DNA of 64,000 bases, from assembly GCF_023541015.1 (NCBI RefSeq), contig NZ_JALNPR010000003.1:186001-250000 (forward strand). The letters run 5' to 3'. The notes beneath the pieces were generated by a model, which was not told where the DNA came from, searched no databases, and saw only the letters and a program-made list of their open reading frames with translations. Positions 18,101-28,066 of this stretch are shown in pieces (position 1 is the stretch's first letter; each line of letters begins with the position of its first letter). This stretch comes from Marivivens donghaensis. GTDB taxonomy: Bacteria; Pseudomonadota; Alphaproteobacteria; Rhodobacterales; Rhodobacteraceae. Made by a program: the position numbers and the translations under genes.

Positions 18101-19302
18101 GGTGTTTTCGCTTCTTGCTGCCAAACGGCATTCACCTCGGCACGAATGATCCGAGCGATCTGCGCACAATCCTCAAGCGAGAAGGTCAGCGGCAAACGCA
18201 TGTCCATGATCCCCGCGAGGATACGATCGGTCTGAGGCATCGGTTTGCAATCTGCATAGCGCCAACTGCTGTATTTCGACGTAAACCCAACGGGTTCTTC
18301 ATTACCGAACCATTTCAGTTCAACCCCACGCGCCGCACATCGTCCAATGACATCGCGGATTTTGTCGGGCGCCCAGTCCAACAACAGAAACTGGAACGAG
18401 GACGCGACAAAGCCCTCTTCTTCAGGGCGATCAATGAGCGTCAGACCCTTAGTGCCGCGCAATCCCGCCTCGACGACGCGGTACCGCGCGTTCCATTTCC
18501 CACATTGTTCGTTCAGCCGCCGCAACTGCGGACGCAAGATCGCAGCCCGCAAATTATCCATGCGGCCCGAGATGTTCGGGGTCTCATACTTGATCTGCGC
18601 GAAAATCTCTGGCTTGGGCGCAGCACGGTGCCGATCAAAAAGCATATAGCTCCCCGACAGCATGATCGCACGTGCCATGGCTTGGGCGTCATCGCTGATC
18701 AATAGACCGCCTTCGCCCGAATTCATGTGCTTATAAGTCTGCGTCGAATAGCAGCCGAAGGTGCCGAACCGACCCGAAGGGATTGTGTGCCACGTGGCCC
18801 CCATCGTATGGGCGCAATCCTCGATCACGGTAACGCCTGCCGCGCCACAAATGCGCATCAGTTCGTCCATATCGCAGATGTGCCCACGCATATGGGACAA
18901 GAGCAGCACCTTAGCCTGCCCGATCTTTGCACGCAGGTCATTAAGGTCGATCACCAACCCCTCATCCACATCGACATAGATCGGCTTTGCCCCGACGGCT
19001 GCAATCGCACCGGGAACTGGGGCGAGCGTGAAGGCATTGGTTAACACAGGATCACCCTGTTTCACCCCAACCGCCCTTAGGGCAGTTGTCATCGCATACC
19101 CGCCCGAGGCAACGGCGAGACAATATTTCGCCCCCATGGCTTCGGCGAATTCTTCCTCAAGAAGAGCAGTTTCCGCAATTTCGTCACCCACCGTGTTGTA
19201 ACGGTGCAAACGCCCCGTTTGCATGACACGAACGGCGGCCTCGATCGCCTCTTCGGGGATCGGTTCCTGCTGGGTGAAAGAGCCTGTGAATACTTCAGTC
19301 AT
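18097..19302 (-). CDS. DegT/DnrJ/EryC1/StrS-family PLP aminotransferase
   Basis: A 401-residue sugar-aminotransferase-type protein. The PLP lysine is Lys191 in TYKHMNSGEGG, the phosphate and ring contacts are in VASGGYAMTTALRA and VIEDCAHTMGA. The family transaminates nucleotide-linked keto-sugars (as in perosamine or other amino-sugar synthesis), but some members handle other substrates. No nucleotide-sugar dehydratase is nearby, so the substrate is open. The ATG at 19302 is chosen; the longer frame starts at a TTG at 19329. It stands 39 bases after the gph-like gene and overlaps the next gene by four bases. Confidence 0.88.
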   Translation of the reverse strand: MTEVFTGSFTQQEPIPEEAIEAAVRVMQTGRLHRYNTVGDEIAETALLEEEFAEAMGAKYCLAVASGGYAMTTALRAVGVKQGDPVLTNAFTLAPVPGAIAAVGAKPIYVDVDEGLVIDLNDLRAKIGQAKVLLLSHMRGHICDMDELMRICGAAGVTVIEDCAHTMGATWHTIPSGRFGTFGCYSTQTYKHMNSGEGGLLISDDAQAMARAIMLSGSYMLFDRHRAAPKPEIFAQIKYETPNISGRMDNLRAAILRPQLRRLNEQCGKWNARYRVVEAGLRGTKGLTLIDRPEEEGFVASSFQFLLLDWAPDKIRDVIGRCAARGVELKWFGNEEPVGFTSKYSSWRYADCKPMPQTDRILAGIMDMRLPLTFSLEDCAQIARIIRAEVNAVWQQEAKTP

Positions 19303-19341
19303 ACCAATACGGTGGCTGATCGCCCTCAAAGGGTCAATGGG

Positions 19342-20004
19342 TTACGACAGGAGTTCTGCTGCGACAGCAGGCAGTTCGCTATAGTGATAGATCAGCGCAT
19401 CGGGGTTTAGGTCGGCGACCGCCATTCCAGCAGGACCAAAGGTGACCATCACACTCGGGACATTCATCGCCCGCGATGTATCGAGGTCTGTGATACTGTC
19501 ACCAACCAAAAGCGACCGCATCGGATCACCCCCTGCCCGTTCAACCGCTGCCCGCAATGGCGCAGGGTCTGGTTTGCGAACGGGCAGCGTGTCTGCGCCG
19601 ATCAGCGATCCAAACGCGCTCCGCACGCCCAGCGCGTCGAGCACCGCAATCGCGAGGCCTTCGGGTTTGTTGGTGCAAACACCCACAGCGAACCCATCGG
19701 ATTTCAACTGCTCTACCGCCTCCATCGCGCCATCATAAAGGGTCGTATGAGTGGCAACATCCTGAGCGTAGGCCTGCAACAAGACAGGATACTGACGATC
19801 TATCTCTGCTGGGTCGATGTCTCCAGCGCGCTTGAACCCTTCGGTCAGCATCATTCTGCCACCACGGACGGCAATCGCTGCGTCCTGCGTTGGATCAAGC
19901 AAATCACCCAGCCCAAGCCCACGAAAACAGGTGTTTGCGGCATTGATGAGGTCGACACTGGTATCCGCCAAGGTCCCGTCCAAGTCGAAAATAACAGTGC
20001 GCAT
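19342..20004 (-). CDS. gph: HAD-family phosphoglycolate phosphatase
   Basis: A 220-residue HAD phosphatase. Motif I is FDLDGTLADTS at residues 5-15 with the nucleophile Asp, motif II is in VCTNKP, the Lys is in RKPDPAPL and motif IV in VGDSITDLDTSRA. The fit to Gph, which clears 2-phosphoglycolate, is good but HAD substrates are hard to tell. I take the ATG at 20004 (GGGG six bases upstream); earlier in-frame starts at 20010 and 20016 are possible. It is divergent from glmU. Confidence 0.82.
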   Translation of the reverse strand: MRTVIFDLDGTLADTSVDLINAANTCFRGLGLGDLLDPTQDAAIAVRGGRMMLTEGFKRAGDIDPAEIDRQYPVLLQAYAQDVATHTTLYDGAMEAVEQLKSDGFAVGVCTNKPEGLAIAVLDALGVRSAFGSLIGADTLPVRKPDPAPLRAAVERAGGDPMRSLLVGDSITDLDTSRAMNVPSVMVTFGPAGMAVADLNPDALIYHYSELPAVAAELLS

Positions 20005-20121
20005 AGCCATCCCCATTTCAGTTTTGCCACAGGTGTAACGAAGCGAAAGGTGATGTGAAGCCCCAAATCTTGCGGTAAGCCCCAAGGAACGCCATACAGG
20101 GGCAAATTTTAAGAGGCGAAT

Positions 20122-21468
20122 ATGAGTAATTCTTTAATCGTTTTGGCTGCGGGTATGGGGACACGGATGAACTCCGACCTGCCCAAGGTTCTGCATAAAA
20201 TCGCGGGTGCCCCGCTCGTCGTTCATGCGATGAAATCTGGCGAGGCTTTGGGGCTTGACCACACGGTTGTTGTCGTGGGTCATGGTGGCGAGGCGGTTGA
20301 GGCTGCGGTCAAAGACTGGAACCCCGATGCGGTCGTTGTCACCCAAGAAGAACAGCTCGGTACGGGGCACGCAGCGCTACAAGCGCGTGAGGCGCTGGCT
20401 GGGATCGAAGGCAACGCTTTCGTGGCTTTTGGCGACACGCCGTTCATTCGCCCTGAAACTCTGCAATCCATGCTCGACGCTCGCGCAACACATGACGTCA
20501 TCGTTCTCGGGTTCGAGGTTTACGATCCGACCGTCCGTTATGGCCGCCTGATCACCGATGGCGATAACCTGACGGGGATTGTGGAATTCAAAGACGCGAC
20601 AGAGGCACAACGCGAAATTCCGCTCTGCAATTCGGGCGTGATCTGCGTTGATACGCAGCTGTTGTTCTCTCTCCTTGATGAAGTCGGCAACGACAATGCC
20701 TCGGGCGAATATTACCTGCCCGATATTGTTGGCATCGCCCGCAACCGTGGTCTGTCCGCGACCGTTGTGCGCTGTGACGAGGCTGAAACGCTTGGCATCA
20801 ACACGCGCGCAGAACTCGCCCGCGCTGAACAAATGTTCCAAAACGCGATGCGGGCAGAGGCGATGGAAAACGGCGTGACCTTGCACGCCCCAGAAACCGT
20901 TATCTTTGCGCACGACACCGTCATTGGCCGCGATGCAATCATTGAGCCGAACGTTGTCTTTGGCCCCCGCGTGACCGTAGAATCCAACGCAACCATCCGT
21001 GCCTTTTCACACCTCGAAGGGTGCCACGTCAGCCGTGGTTCCACCGTTGGCCCCTTTGCGCGTCTCCGCCCCGGTGCGGAACTCAACGAAGACGTCCATA
21101 TTGGCAACTTTGTTGAGATCAAAAACGCGACGATTGATGAGGGCGCGAAGGTCAACCACCTCACCTACATCGGCGATGCCTTCATCGGCAAAAAGACCAA
21201 CGTCGGCGCGGGCACGATCACCTGCAACTACGACGGCGTGTTCAAACATAAGACCACCATCGGCGCGAACAGCTTTATCGGTTCTGCAACGATGCTGGTT
21301 GCCCCTGTCACGGTCGGCAATAACGCCATGACCGCCACGGGCACTGTTGTGACCAAAGATATTCCAGATGGCGCAATGGCCATCGCGCGGACCAAGCAGG
21401 AGAATAAGGCTGGGTTCGCTGTTAAATTATTTGAAATGCTCAAAGCCAAAAAGGCAAAGGGGTCCTAA
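20122..21468 (+). CDS. glmU: bifunctional GlcNAc-1-phosphate uridyltransferase / glucosamine-1-phosphate acetyltransferase
   Basis: A 448-residue enzyme making UDP-GlcNAc. The N-terminal uridyltransferase domain starts with LAAGMGTRMNSDLPKVLHK (residues 8-26, the nucleotide loop) and has GDTPFIRP; the C-terminal left-handed beta-helix (about 250-440) has the hexapeptide repeats and the acetyl-CoA region GAGTITCNYDG and IGSATMLVAPV. GAGG lies five bases before the ATG. It is followed after two bases by glmS; the product feeds peptidoglycan and LPS, and NeuC downstream uses UDP-GlcNAc. Confidence 0.97.
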   Translation: MSNSLIVLAAGMGTRMNSDLPKVLHKIAGAPLVVHAMKSGEALGLDHTVVVVGHGGEAVEAAVKDWNPDAVVVTQEEQLGTGHAALQAREALAGIEGNAFVAFGDTPFIRPETLQSMLDARATHDVIVLGFEVYDPTVRYGRLITDGDNLTGIVEFKDATEAQREIPLCNSGVICVDTQLLFSLLDEVGNDNASGEYYLPDIVGIARNRGLSATVVRCDEAETLGINTRAELARAEQMFQNAMRAEAMENGVTLHAPETVIFAHDTVIGRDAIIEPNVVFGPRVTVESNATIRAFSHLEGCHVSRGSTVGPFARLRPGAELNEDVHIGNFVEIKNATIDEGAKVNHLTYIGDAFIGKKTNVGAGTITCNYDGVFKHKTTIGANSFIGSATMLVAPVTVGNNAMTATGTVVTKDIPDGAMAIARTKQENKAGFAVKLFEMLKAKKAKGS

Positions 21469-21470
21469 TT

Positions 21471-23288
21471 ATGTGTGGGATTGTAGGAGTTCTCGGCAAT
21501 CACGAAGCCGCGCCAATTTTGGTGGAAGCGTTGAAACGTCTCGAATACCGCGGGTATGACTCTGCGGGTATTGCAACCGTGAACAATGGCGTCCTAGATC
21601 GCCGTCGGGCAGTTGGTAAATTGGTGAACCTGTCCGACCGTCTGGTGCATGAACCGCTTGCTGGTAAGGCAGGTATTGGTCACACCCGTTGGGCCACCCA
21701 CGGCGCAGCCACCGAGGTCAACGCGCACCCGCACCGTTCGGGCAAAGTCGCCGTTGTCCACAACGGCATCATCGAGAACTTCCGCGAACTGCGCGAATTC
21801 CTCGCGGAACATGGCATCGCCCATGAAACCGATACCGATACGGAAACGGTTGCCCTCCTCGCGCAGCATTTTGTGGCGCAGGGGCAAAGCCCCCGTGAGG
21901 CCGCACAGAACACCATCGCCCGCCTCGAAGGGGCCTATGCGCTCTGTCTGTTGTTTGAAGGCGAAGAAGATCTGTTGATCGCGGCACGCAAGGGCAGCCC
22001 CCTCGCCATCGGTCACGGCACTGGTGAGATGTTCGTTGGGTCTGACGCGATTGCGCTCGCGCCGCTGACCGACACCATCACCTACCTCGACGAAGGCGAC
22101 TGGGCGGTGATCACGCGCACCTCGCTCGAAATTCGGGATGCGGATGGCGAGCAGGTCAATCGCGAAGTGCGCAAGGTCAACATCGACGCGGCCCGCATCG
22201 ACAAAGGTGGCTACAAACACTTCATGGCCAAAGAGATCGCCGAACAGCCGGTCGTCATGTCCGAAGTGCTGAACCGCTATCTCAAAGGCGATACCGTCAC
22301 TCTGCCTGATGGCGGCCTAGATTTCACGCGGATCAATCGTCTGACGTTGGTCGCTTGTGGCACCGCATTCTACGCCTGTAACGTCGCCAAATACTGGTTC
22401 GAACAGATCGCTGGCCTGCCCGTCGAAATCGACGTGGCATCCGAATTCCGCTACCGCGAGCCGCCGATCACCGAAGGCACTGTTGCGCTCTTTGTCAGCC
22501 AGTCTGGCGAAACCGCTGATACCCTCGCCGCCCTACGCTATTGCGCGGGCAAAGCGGACAAGATAGTCGCCGTGGTCAACGTACCAGAAAGCTCCATTGC
22601 ACGGGAAAGCGATCTGGTCCTGCCGATCCTTGCTGGCGTTGAAGTTGGCGTTGCCTCTACCAAGGCCTTCACCAACCAACTTATGACCCTCGCTATGCTG
22701 GTCCTCAGTGCCGCCCGTCAGCGCGGGCGTTTGACCGATGCAGAACTGGCGGAAAAGATCACTGCCCTGCGTGCCCTACCTGGGATCGTCAACACCGCAC
22801 TGACCATCGAAGCCCGTTGTGAAACGCTTTCGCATAAGCTGGCAGAGGCACGTGACATCCTGTTCTTGGGTCGTGGCCAGATGTACCCGCTCGCGCTTGA
22901 GGGTGCACTGAAACTCAAAGAAATCAGCTACATCCACGCTGAGGCTTATGCATCGGGCGAATTGAAACACGGGCCCATCGCCCTTGTGGACCAGCACGTT
23001 CCAGTGATTGTCATGGCGCCCCGTGATGCACTATTCGACAAGACCGTGAGCAATATGCAAGAGGTCATGGCCCGTGGTGGTCAGGTCCTCTTGGTCACGG
23101 ATAAGAAAGGCGCGGATGAGGCTGGCGAAGGCGTCTGGCAGACCTTGATCATGCCAGAGGTCGACGACTTCCTTGCCCCGATCCTCTATGCGGTCCCTGC
23201 GCAAATGTTGGCCTATTACACAGCCGTTGCCAAAGGCACCGACGTGGACCAGCCGCGTAACCTCGCGAAGTCGGTGACGGTCGAATAA
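21471..23288 (+). CDS. glmS: glutamine-fructose-6-phosphate aminotransferase (isomerizing)
   Basis: A 605-residue glucosamine-6-phosphate synthase. After Met removal the nucleophile Cys of the N-terminal glutaminase domain is exposed (MCGIVGVLG); GHTRWATHG and NGIIENF belong to the same domain. Two SIS sugar-isomerase domains follow (VACGTAFYA, FVSQSGETADTLAALR; LGRGQMYPLALEGALKLKE, EAYASGELKHGPIALVD). The start is two bases after glmU and its stop overlaps the next gene (TAATG). I see no room for a glmS ribozyme upstream. Confidence 0.97.
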   Translation: MCGIVGVLGNHEAAPILVEALKRLEYRGYDSAGIATVNNGVLDRRRAVGKLVNLSDRLVHEPLAGKAGIGHTRWATHGAATEVNAHPHRSGKVAVVHNGIIENFRELREFLAEHGIAHETDTDTETVALLAQHFVAQGQSPREAAQNTIARLEGAYALCLLFEGEEDLLIAARKGSPLAIGHGTGEMFVGSDAIALAPLTDTITYLDEGDWAVITRTSLEIRDADGEQVNREVRKVNIDAARIDKGGYKHFMAKEIAEQPVVMSEVLNRYLKGDTVTLPDGGLDFTRINRLTLVACGTAFYACNVAKYWFEQIAGLPVEIDVASEFRYREPPITEGTVALFVSQSGETADTLAALRYCAGKADKIVAVVNVPESSIARESDLVLPILAGVEVGVASTKAFTNQLMTLAMLVLSAARQRGRLTDAELAEKITALRALPGIVNTALTIEARCETLSHKLAEARDILFLGRGQMYPLALEGALKLKEISYIHAEAYASGELKHGPIALVDQHVPVIVMAPRDALFDKTVSNMQEVMARGGQVLLVTDKKGADEAGEGVWQTLIMPEVDDFLAPILYAVPAQMLAYYTAVAKGTDVDQPRNLAKSVTVE

Positions 23289-23836
23289 TGGCGAAACAGT
23301 TTCCGTCCTTTGATGACAACACTCGCGGATTTGCCGAAGCGCAGCACATCTACTTTGTTGCGACCGCAGCGGCGGATGGTCGGGTCAATCTGTCACCCAA
23401 GGGCGGGGACAGCCTGCGCATTCTGGGGCCTAATCGTCTGATCTGGCGGAACCTGACGGGGTCCGGCAATGAAACTGCAGGGCATCTTCGCGAAAACACC
23501 CGCATGACGGTTATGTGGTGCGGTTTCGAAAAACGCCCCCTGATCCTGCGCGCCTATGGCACCGCACGCGCGGTTCATGTTGGGGACGCGGATTGGGCCG
23601 AGCTGAACAGCCATTTTGACGCTCATGTGGGTGCACGGCAAATCTACGACCTGAACGTCGACCTCGTACAAACCTCGTGTGGCTATGCCGTCCCCTATTT
23701 CGATCACCAAGGTCATCGTGAGACCTTGGACACGTGGTCGGACGGCAAAGGCGAGGCAGGCATTCACGACTATTGGAACGAGAAGAACCGCGTCACGATT
23801 GACGGCAAACCCACTGGAATTGAGGATTATATCTGA
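23288..23836 (+). CDS. pyridoxamine 5'-phosphate oxidase-family protein
   Basis: A 182-residue protein of the PPOX split-barrel flavin family (HIYFVATAAADGRVNLSPKGG, then LIWRNLTGSGNETAGHL and MTVMWCGFEKRPLILRAYG). Members bind FMN, F420 or haem; the true pyridoxamine oxidase has a C-terminal dimerisation part that I do not see, so the substrate is unknown. It starts on the glmS stop (TAATG) and shares one base with the next gene, so the block from glmU to the AlkD-like gene is probably one transcript. Confidence 0.85.
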   Translation: MAKQFPSFDDNTRGFAEAQHIYFVATAAADGRVNLSPKGGDSLRILGPNRLIWRNLTGSGNETAGHLRENTRMTVMWCGFEKRPLILRAYGTARAVHVGDADWAELNSHFDAHVGARQIYDLNVDLVQTSCGYAVPYFDHQGHRETLDTWSDGKGEAGIHDYWNEKNRVTIDGKPTGIEDYI

Positions 23837-24426
23837 TGTGGCCCGCACCTATTACGCTTTCGGACACCGCCGTCACGCTGGCTCCACTAAGCCAAGACCA
23901 CGCAGCCGATCTGATTGAGGCCGCCGCTGATGGTGAGTTGTGGAAGCTCTGGTACACGACGATCCCTGCCCCCGATGGGGTTGAGGCAGAAATTGATCGT
24001 CGTTTGGGTCTAATGGACGAGGGATCGATGCTGCCCTTCGCGATCCTCACCCCCGAGGGCAATGCCGTCGGCATGACGACTTATATGAACATCGACGCTG
24101 ATAATAAGCGTCTGGAAATCGGGTCCACGTGGTATCGCAAGTCGGTCCAGCGCGGCCCGATGAACACCCAAGTCAAACGGCTGATGCTCACTCACGCGTT
24201 CGAGGCGTTGGGCTGCAACGCTGTCGAACTCCGCACCCATTTCATGAACCATCAAAGCCGCGCTGCAATTGAACGGCTTGGCGCGAAACTCGATGGCGTA
24301 CTTCGGTCGCATTTGGTGATGGCTGATGGATCGCTCCGCGATACCTGCGTCTATTCGATCCTTGCGCACGAATGGCCTACGGTGAAAACGCACCTCACTT
24401 GGCAACTCGAAAAGCCACGGGACTGA
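23836..24426 (+). CDS. GNAT-family N-acetyltransferase (RimJ/RimL type)
   Basis: A 196-residue acetyltransferase. The GNAT fold is seen in the beta strands around MTTYMNIDADNKRLEIGSTW and the RimL-like C-terminal part (LMLTHAFEALGCNAVELRTH, NHQSRAAIERLGAKLDGVLR), where Asn-x2-Ser-x-x-x-Ile-Glu is typical of acetyl-CoA binding in this branch. The acceptor is not predictable. Overlaps its neighbour by one base. Confidence 0.88.
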   Translation: MWPAPITLSDTAVTLAPLSQDHAADLIEAAADGELWKLWYTTIPAPDGVEAEIDRRLGLMDEGSMLPFAILTPEGNAVGMTTYMNIDADNKRLEIGSTWYRKSVQRGPMNTQVKRLMLTHAFEALGCNAVELRTHFMNHQSRAAIERLGAKLDGVLRSHLVMADGSLRDTCVYSILAHEWPTVKTHLTWQLEKPRD

Positions 24427-24427
24427 T

Positions 24428-25111
24428 ATGACCATCGACGATATCCTCGCCCAACTCGACGCGCTGGCAAATCCCGCTGACGCGATTGAGATGGCGAAAT
24501 ACCACAAGACCACGCGCCGCGTTTTGGGGATCAAAGTGCCCGTTCTCACGGACCTGTCCAAAGAGATCCGCGAGGCTGTGACGCTGGACGAACGCCTCGC
24601 GCTCTGTGCCGACCTCTGGGCCACTGATGTTCATGAAACGCGCATCCTCGCCGCTAAACTTCTGGAACAAGCCCGCATCCGCCCCGACGACACAGCGGCG
24701 TGGGACTTGATCGCATCATGGGTGCCCGATTTTGACGGCTGGGCCATCGCTGATCACGTTTGCAAATCGGGTGAAAAACGCCTGATCGCTGATCCTTCGC
24801 GGATTGATCAGGTCGAAAACTGGACCGTCTCACCCCATATGTGGACCCGCCGCGCGGCCCTCGTCATCACCTTACCGTGGACGAAAATGACCTTCCCCAA
24901 AGAGGCCGGCCTCGCGATCCGTGAACGCATTCTCGATTGGGCTGGCAGTTATGTGCGCGACCACGATTGGTTCATTCAAAAGGCCATCGGCTGGTGGCTG
25001 CGCGATCTGTCGAAACGTGATCCTGATCGGGTGCGCAGCTTTATCGACGCCCATGGCGCCGCGATGAAGCCCTTCGCCCGCAAAGAAGCTCTCCGTTTGA
25101 TAAAAGACTAG
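24428..25111 (+). CDS. AlkD-like DNA alkylation repair protein
   Basis: A 227-residue all-helical HEAT-like repeat protein of the DNA alkylation repair family, which includes AlkC and AlkD glycosylases for N3- and N7-alkylated purines. The region from WVPDFDGWAIADHVCKS to MWTRRAALVITLPW, with its conserved Trp, Asp and Arg residues, matches the AlkD active-site groove. Some family members have lost glycosylase activity. It starts one base after the GNAT gene. Confidence 0.83.
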   Translation: MTIDDILAQLDALANPADAIEMAKYHKTTRRVLGIKVPVLTDLSKEIREAVTLDERLALCADLWATDVHETRILAAKLLEQARIRPDDTAAWDLIASWVPDFDGWAIADHVCKSGEKRLIADPSRIDQVENWTVSPHMWTRRAALVITLPWTKMTFPKEAGLAIRERILDWAGSYVRDHDWFIQKAIGWWLRDLSKRDPDRVRSFIDAHGAAMKPFARKEALRLIKD

Positions 25112-25127
25112 AGCGCGACTTTGGTCG

Positions 25128-25148
25128 GATAGATAAAAATCATCTATC
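25128..25148 (+). other. inverted repeat upstream of moaA
   Basis: GATAGAT (25128-25134) and ATCTATC (25142-25148) form a 7-bp perfect inverted repeat with a seven-base spacer, about 45 bases before the moaA start. It may be an operator or a short hairpin. Confidence 0.3.
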
Positions 25149-25193
25149 GCTTGCCCCTTGCAGGAGCGCATGCACCGCCCTACCTTCGCGGTC

Positions 25194-26198
25194 ATGGAAA
25201 AGCAGCTCATCGATCCCTTCGCACGCGCGATTAAATACCTTAGGGTGTCCGTTACAGACCGTTGCGATTTCCGCTGCGTCTATTGCATGTCCGAGAATAT
25301 GGAGTTTCTCCCCAAAAAGGACCTCCTGACGCTCGAAGAGTTGGATCGGCTGTGCAGCGCCTTTATCGGTCTTGGCGTCGAAAAGTTGCGGATTACGGGC
25401 GGCGAACCGCTCGTTCGGCGCGGGATCATAACATTTTTCAACGCTATGACGCGCCACCTCGACAGTGGCGCGCTCAAGGAACTGACGCTAACCACAAACG
25501 GCAGCCAGTTGGCGAAATACGCGGACGACCTCTATGCGGCAGGCGTCCGGCGCGTGAACGTATCGCTCGACACTCTCGACGATCAGAAATTCGCCGATAT
25601 CACCCGCTGGGGCCGCCTGCCCCAAGTGATCAAAGGGATTGATGCCGCGCAAAAAGCAGGGCTGCGCGTTAAAATCAACGCAGTTGCGCTGAAGGGCTTC
25701 AACGAGGACGAACTCTTTACTTTGCAGAGCTGGTGCGCCGAACGTGACATGGACCTTACCTTTATTGAGGTGATGCCGATGGGCGATATTGGGAACGAGG
25801 ATCGTCTGGGCCAATATTGGTCGCTCAATGATCTACGCAAGCAACTGGCCGAACGGTTTACGCTCACAGATCTGGCGGAACGATCAGGCGGGCCTGCGCG
25901 GTATATCCGCATCGAAGAAACAGGCCAAAAGATCGGCCTCATCACGCCGATGTCGCATAACTTCTGCGAAAGCTGTAACCGCGTACGGATCACTTGCACG
26001 GGCGAGATTTACACCTGTCTGGGGCAAGAAGGTCATTCCGACCTGCGCGAACCGCTCCGCGCGTCAAATGACGACGCTGTGCTAGAGGCCGCCATTCACC
26101 GCGCGATCGGTCTGAAACCCAAAGGCCACGACTTCGATTATTCGCGTCAGACGGTCGATGGCCGCGTCAGCCGCCATATGAGCCACACAGGCGGTTAA
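25194..26198 (+). CDS. moaA: GTP 3',8-cyclase (molybdenum cofactor synthesis)
   Basis: A radical-SAM enzyme of 334 residues that, with MoaC, converts GTP to cyclic pyranopterin monophosphate. The SAM cluster ligands are Cys24-x3-Cys28-x2-Cys31 in [12 protein letters not shown]; the second cluster ligands are in [20 protein letters not shown]; the C-terminal Gly-Gly (SHTGG) needed for activity is present. I start at the ATG at 25194, which gives the family-typical length; an ATG at 25170 has an AGGAG three bases upstream and is a real alternative. Its product is needed by the molybdenum hydroxylase IorB encoded further on. The 3' end overlaps the convergent phosphatase gene by four bases. Confidence 0.95.
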   Translation: MEKQLIDPFARAIKYLRVSVTDRCDFRCVYCMSENMEFLPKKDLLTLEELDRLCSAFIGLGVEKLRITGGEPLVRRGIITFFNAMTRHLDSGALKELTLTTNGSQLAKYADDLYAAGVRRVNVSLDTLDDQKFADITRWGRLPQVIKGIDAAQKAGLRVKINAVALKGFNEDELFTLQSWCAERDMDLTFIEVMPMGDIGNEDRLGQYWSLNDLRKQLAERFTLTDLAERSGGPARYIRIEETGQKIGLITPMSHNFCESCNRVRITCTGEIYTCLGQEGHSDLREPLRASNDDAVLEAAIHRAIGLKPKGHDFDYSRQTVDGRVSRHMSHTGG

Positions 26199-26869
26199 CG
26201 CGCCGTAAATTCGCGGTTCAGCGCGTCCTGATCGTAAACGGTCGTTACCCATTCGCGCAGGCCGATGCCCGTCGCGTCATGCGCTTTGCGATAGTTTTCG
26301 AAAAACAGGTCCAGCACGCCCGTTTTCGACCATTTGAAATGCAAATACTTGCTGCTTAGGTGTGCGCTGGCATCCTCGACCGACACGCCCAGCATCTCGG
26401 TCAGGTAAATCACAGCGGCAAGCCCCGTGCGGTCAGCACCCGATTTACAGTGGATCAGAACCGGCTTTTCCGCCGTTTCCATGACATCCATGAATCTAAC
26501 GATCTGATCGGGGTTCGGGGCGCTACGAGCGGACATGCCGATCGTGATGACCTTCATCCCATATTTTTCAGCCGCCTCAGCCGATAGAAGCGATGTTGGG
26601 ATATTCGCGCCGCCTCGAAGGTTAATCACCGTCTTAATACCCATATCCGCCATTTCGGCCATACGTTCAGGGCTAGGATGGTTAGACCGATAAACCCCTT
26701 CGGCGATCTGGTCGAAATTTGTCCAGCGCACGCGTAAGAACCCATGGTCAATCCACTTTGCATAATAGTGCGCGCGCTCGCGGTCTTCTGCGGTCACGAT
26801 GGGCTTTTCATAGGATTTATTGCGGGCTTTTTCCCAAGCCTTCGCCTTATTCCAGAGGTTCTTTAGCAT
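26195..26869 (-). CDS. dual-specificity/tyrosine phosphatase-like protein
   Basis: A 224-residue phosphatase. The Cys-x5-Arg loop is [14 protein letters not shown], with the general-acid region near [12 protein letters not shown]. The fold and N-terminal Lys/Trp-rich part ([20 protein letters not shown]) recall the DSP/PTP-like phosphatases found beside polysaccharide genes. I use the ATG at 26869 (AAGGG six bases upstream); the frame opens at 26899. It lies divergently upstream of neuB, so a link to envelope sugars is possible but unproven. Confidence 0.85.
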   Translation of the reverse strand: MLKNLWNKAKAWEKARNKSYEKPIVTAEDRERAHYYAKWIDHGFLRVRWTNFDQIAEGVYRSNHPSPERMAEMADMGIKTVINLRGGANIPTSLLSAEAAEKYGMKVITIGMSARSAPNPDQIVRFMDVMETAEKPVLIHCKSGADRTGLAAVIYLTEMLGVSVEDASAHLSSKYLHFKWSKTGVLDLFFENYRKAHDATGIGLREWVTTVYDQDALNREFTAR

Positions 26870-27003
26870 ACCCTGCCCTTTATCGATCGCTGGCATCATT
26901 TGGGCTATGGGGCCTCAGAATGCAACCTTTCATCCCCAGATTGCCGATTGCAGGGCGCCCCGTTCCCGATTAGGTCTAGAACAAATTCGTTTTGGAGTTA
27001 CAC

Positions 27004-28032
27004 ATGGAAATCGCTGGCCGCAAAATCGGACCTGACTACCCCCCTCTCGTCATCGCTGAAATCGGTATCAACCACGGCGGCGACCTGAACGTGGCCAAGG
27101 AAATGGTGCGCCTCGCTGCTTTGTCTGGCTGTGAGATGATCAAGCACCAGACCCATATCATCGAAGATGAGATGACCGATGAGGCAAAGTCGATCTTCCC
27201 CCCGAACGCGGACGTGTCGATCTGGCACGTGATGGAACGTTGCGCCCTGTCCAAAGACGAAGAGGCAGAGCTGAAACGCTATTCTGAAGAACTGGGGATG
27301 ATCTGGATTTCGACCCCGTTCAGCCGCGCTGCTGCCGACTTCCTAGAAGAACTCGACGTTGCCGCCTATAAGATTGGCTCTGGTGAGGCGGATAACCTCC
27401 CCCTCATTCGCCATATCGCGAAGAAGGGCAAACCTGTGATCATGTCGACAGGGATGCAAACCATCGACACGATCCGCGCCTCGGTTCAAATCCTCGAAGA
27501 TGCGGGCGTTGAGTACGCTCTTCTCGAATGCACAAACCTCTACCCGTCGCCTGCCGAAATCGTTTCGCTGCGTGGCGTTACCGACCTGAAAAACGCATTC
27601 CCGAATGCAGTCGTCGGTTTCTCTGACCACTCGATCGGGCCGGAAATGGCGCTGGCGTCGGTGGCTTTGGGTGCTAGCATCCTAGAACGCCACTACACCG
27701 ATACGCGCTATCGCAAAGGTCCAGATATCATCAACTCGATGGACCCGTCCGAACTGCGCCACATCATCGACCGCTCCAAAGAGATTTGGATCGCAGCGAA
27801 CAACCCGAAGCAACGCACCGAAGCCGAAGAGCCTGTTTATGCCTTCGCACGTGCCTCGGTCGTGGCAGATAAGGACCTTCCCGAAGGTCACGTCATCTCC
27901 GAAGCCGACATCTGGGCGCGTCGCCCTGGTTCCGGTGAAATCGCTGGCTACGAGTTTGATAAGGTCGTCGGCAAAACGCTGACTCGTGCAGTGACACGGA
28001 ACACCCAGCTAAAGTGGAGCGATTTGCGTTAG
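27004..28032 (+). CDS. neuB: N-acetylneuraminate synthase-family protein (NeuB)
   Basis: A 342-residue nonulosonic acid synthase that condenses phosphoenolpyruvate with an N-acyl-mannosamine-type sugar. The TIM-barrel part has VIAEIGINHGGDLNVAKEM, DVAAYKIGSGEADNLPLI, IMSTGMQTIDTI and VGFSDHSIG; the C-terminal SAF (antifreeze-like) domain is about residues 285-342. GGAG lies six bases before the ATG at 27004. The product could be sialic, legionaminic or pseudaminic acid; family membership alone does not decide. NeuC follows after 34 bases. Confidence 0.93.
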   Translation: MEIAGRKIGPDYPPLVIAEIGINHGGDLNVAKEMVRLAALSGCEMIKHQTHIIEDEMTDEAKSIFPPNADVSIWHVMERCALSKDEEAELKRYSEELGMIWISTPFSRAAADFLEELDVAAYKIGSGEADNLPLIRHIAKKGKPVIMSTGMQTIDTIRASVQILEDAGVEYALLECTNLYPSPAEIVSLRGVTDLKNAFPNAVVGFSDHSIGPEMALASVALGASILERHYTDTRYRKGPDIINSMDPSELRHIIDRSKEIWIAANNPKQRTEAEEPVYAFARASVVADKDLPEGHVISEADIWARRPGSGEIAGYEFDKVVGKTLTRAVTRNTQLKWSDLR

Positions 28033-28066
28033 CATTTCGCTAACCCTTTGCGCTAAAAGAGCAGTC

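Noticed and set aside
20005-20121. Search for a glmS ribozyme or other riboswitch near glmU-glmS
   Set aside because: glmS starts two bases after glmU, leaving no room for a leader, and the gap before glmU shows no obvious structured element.
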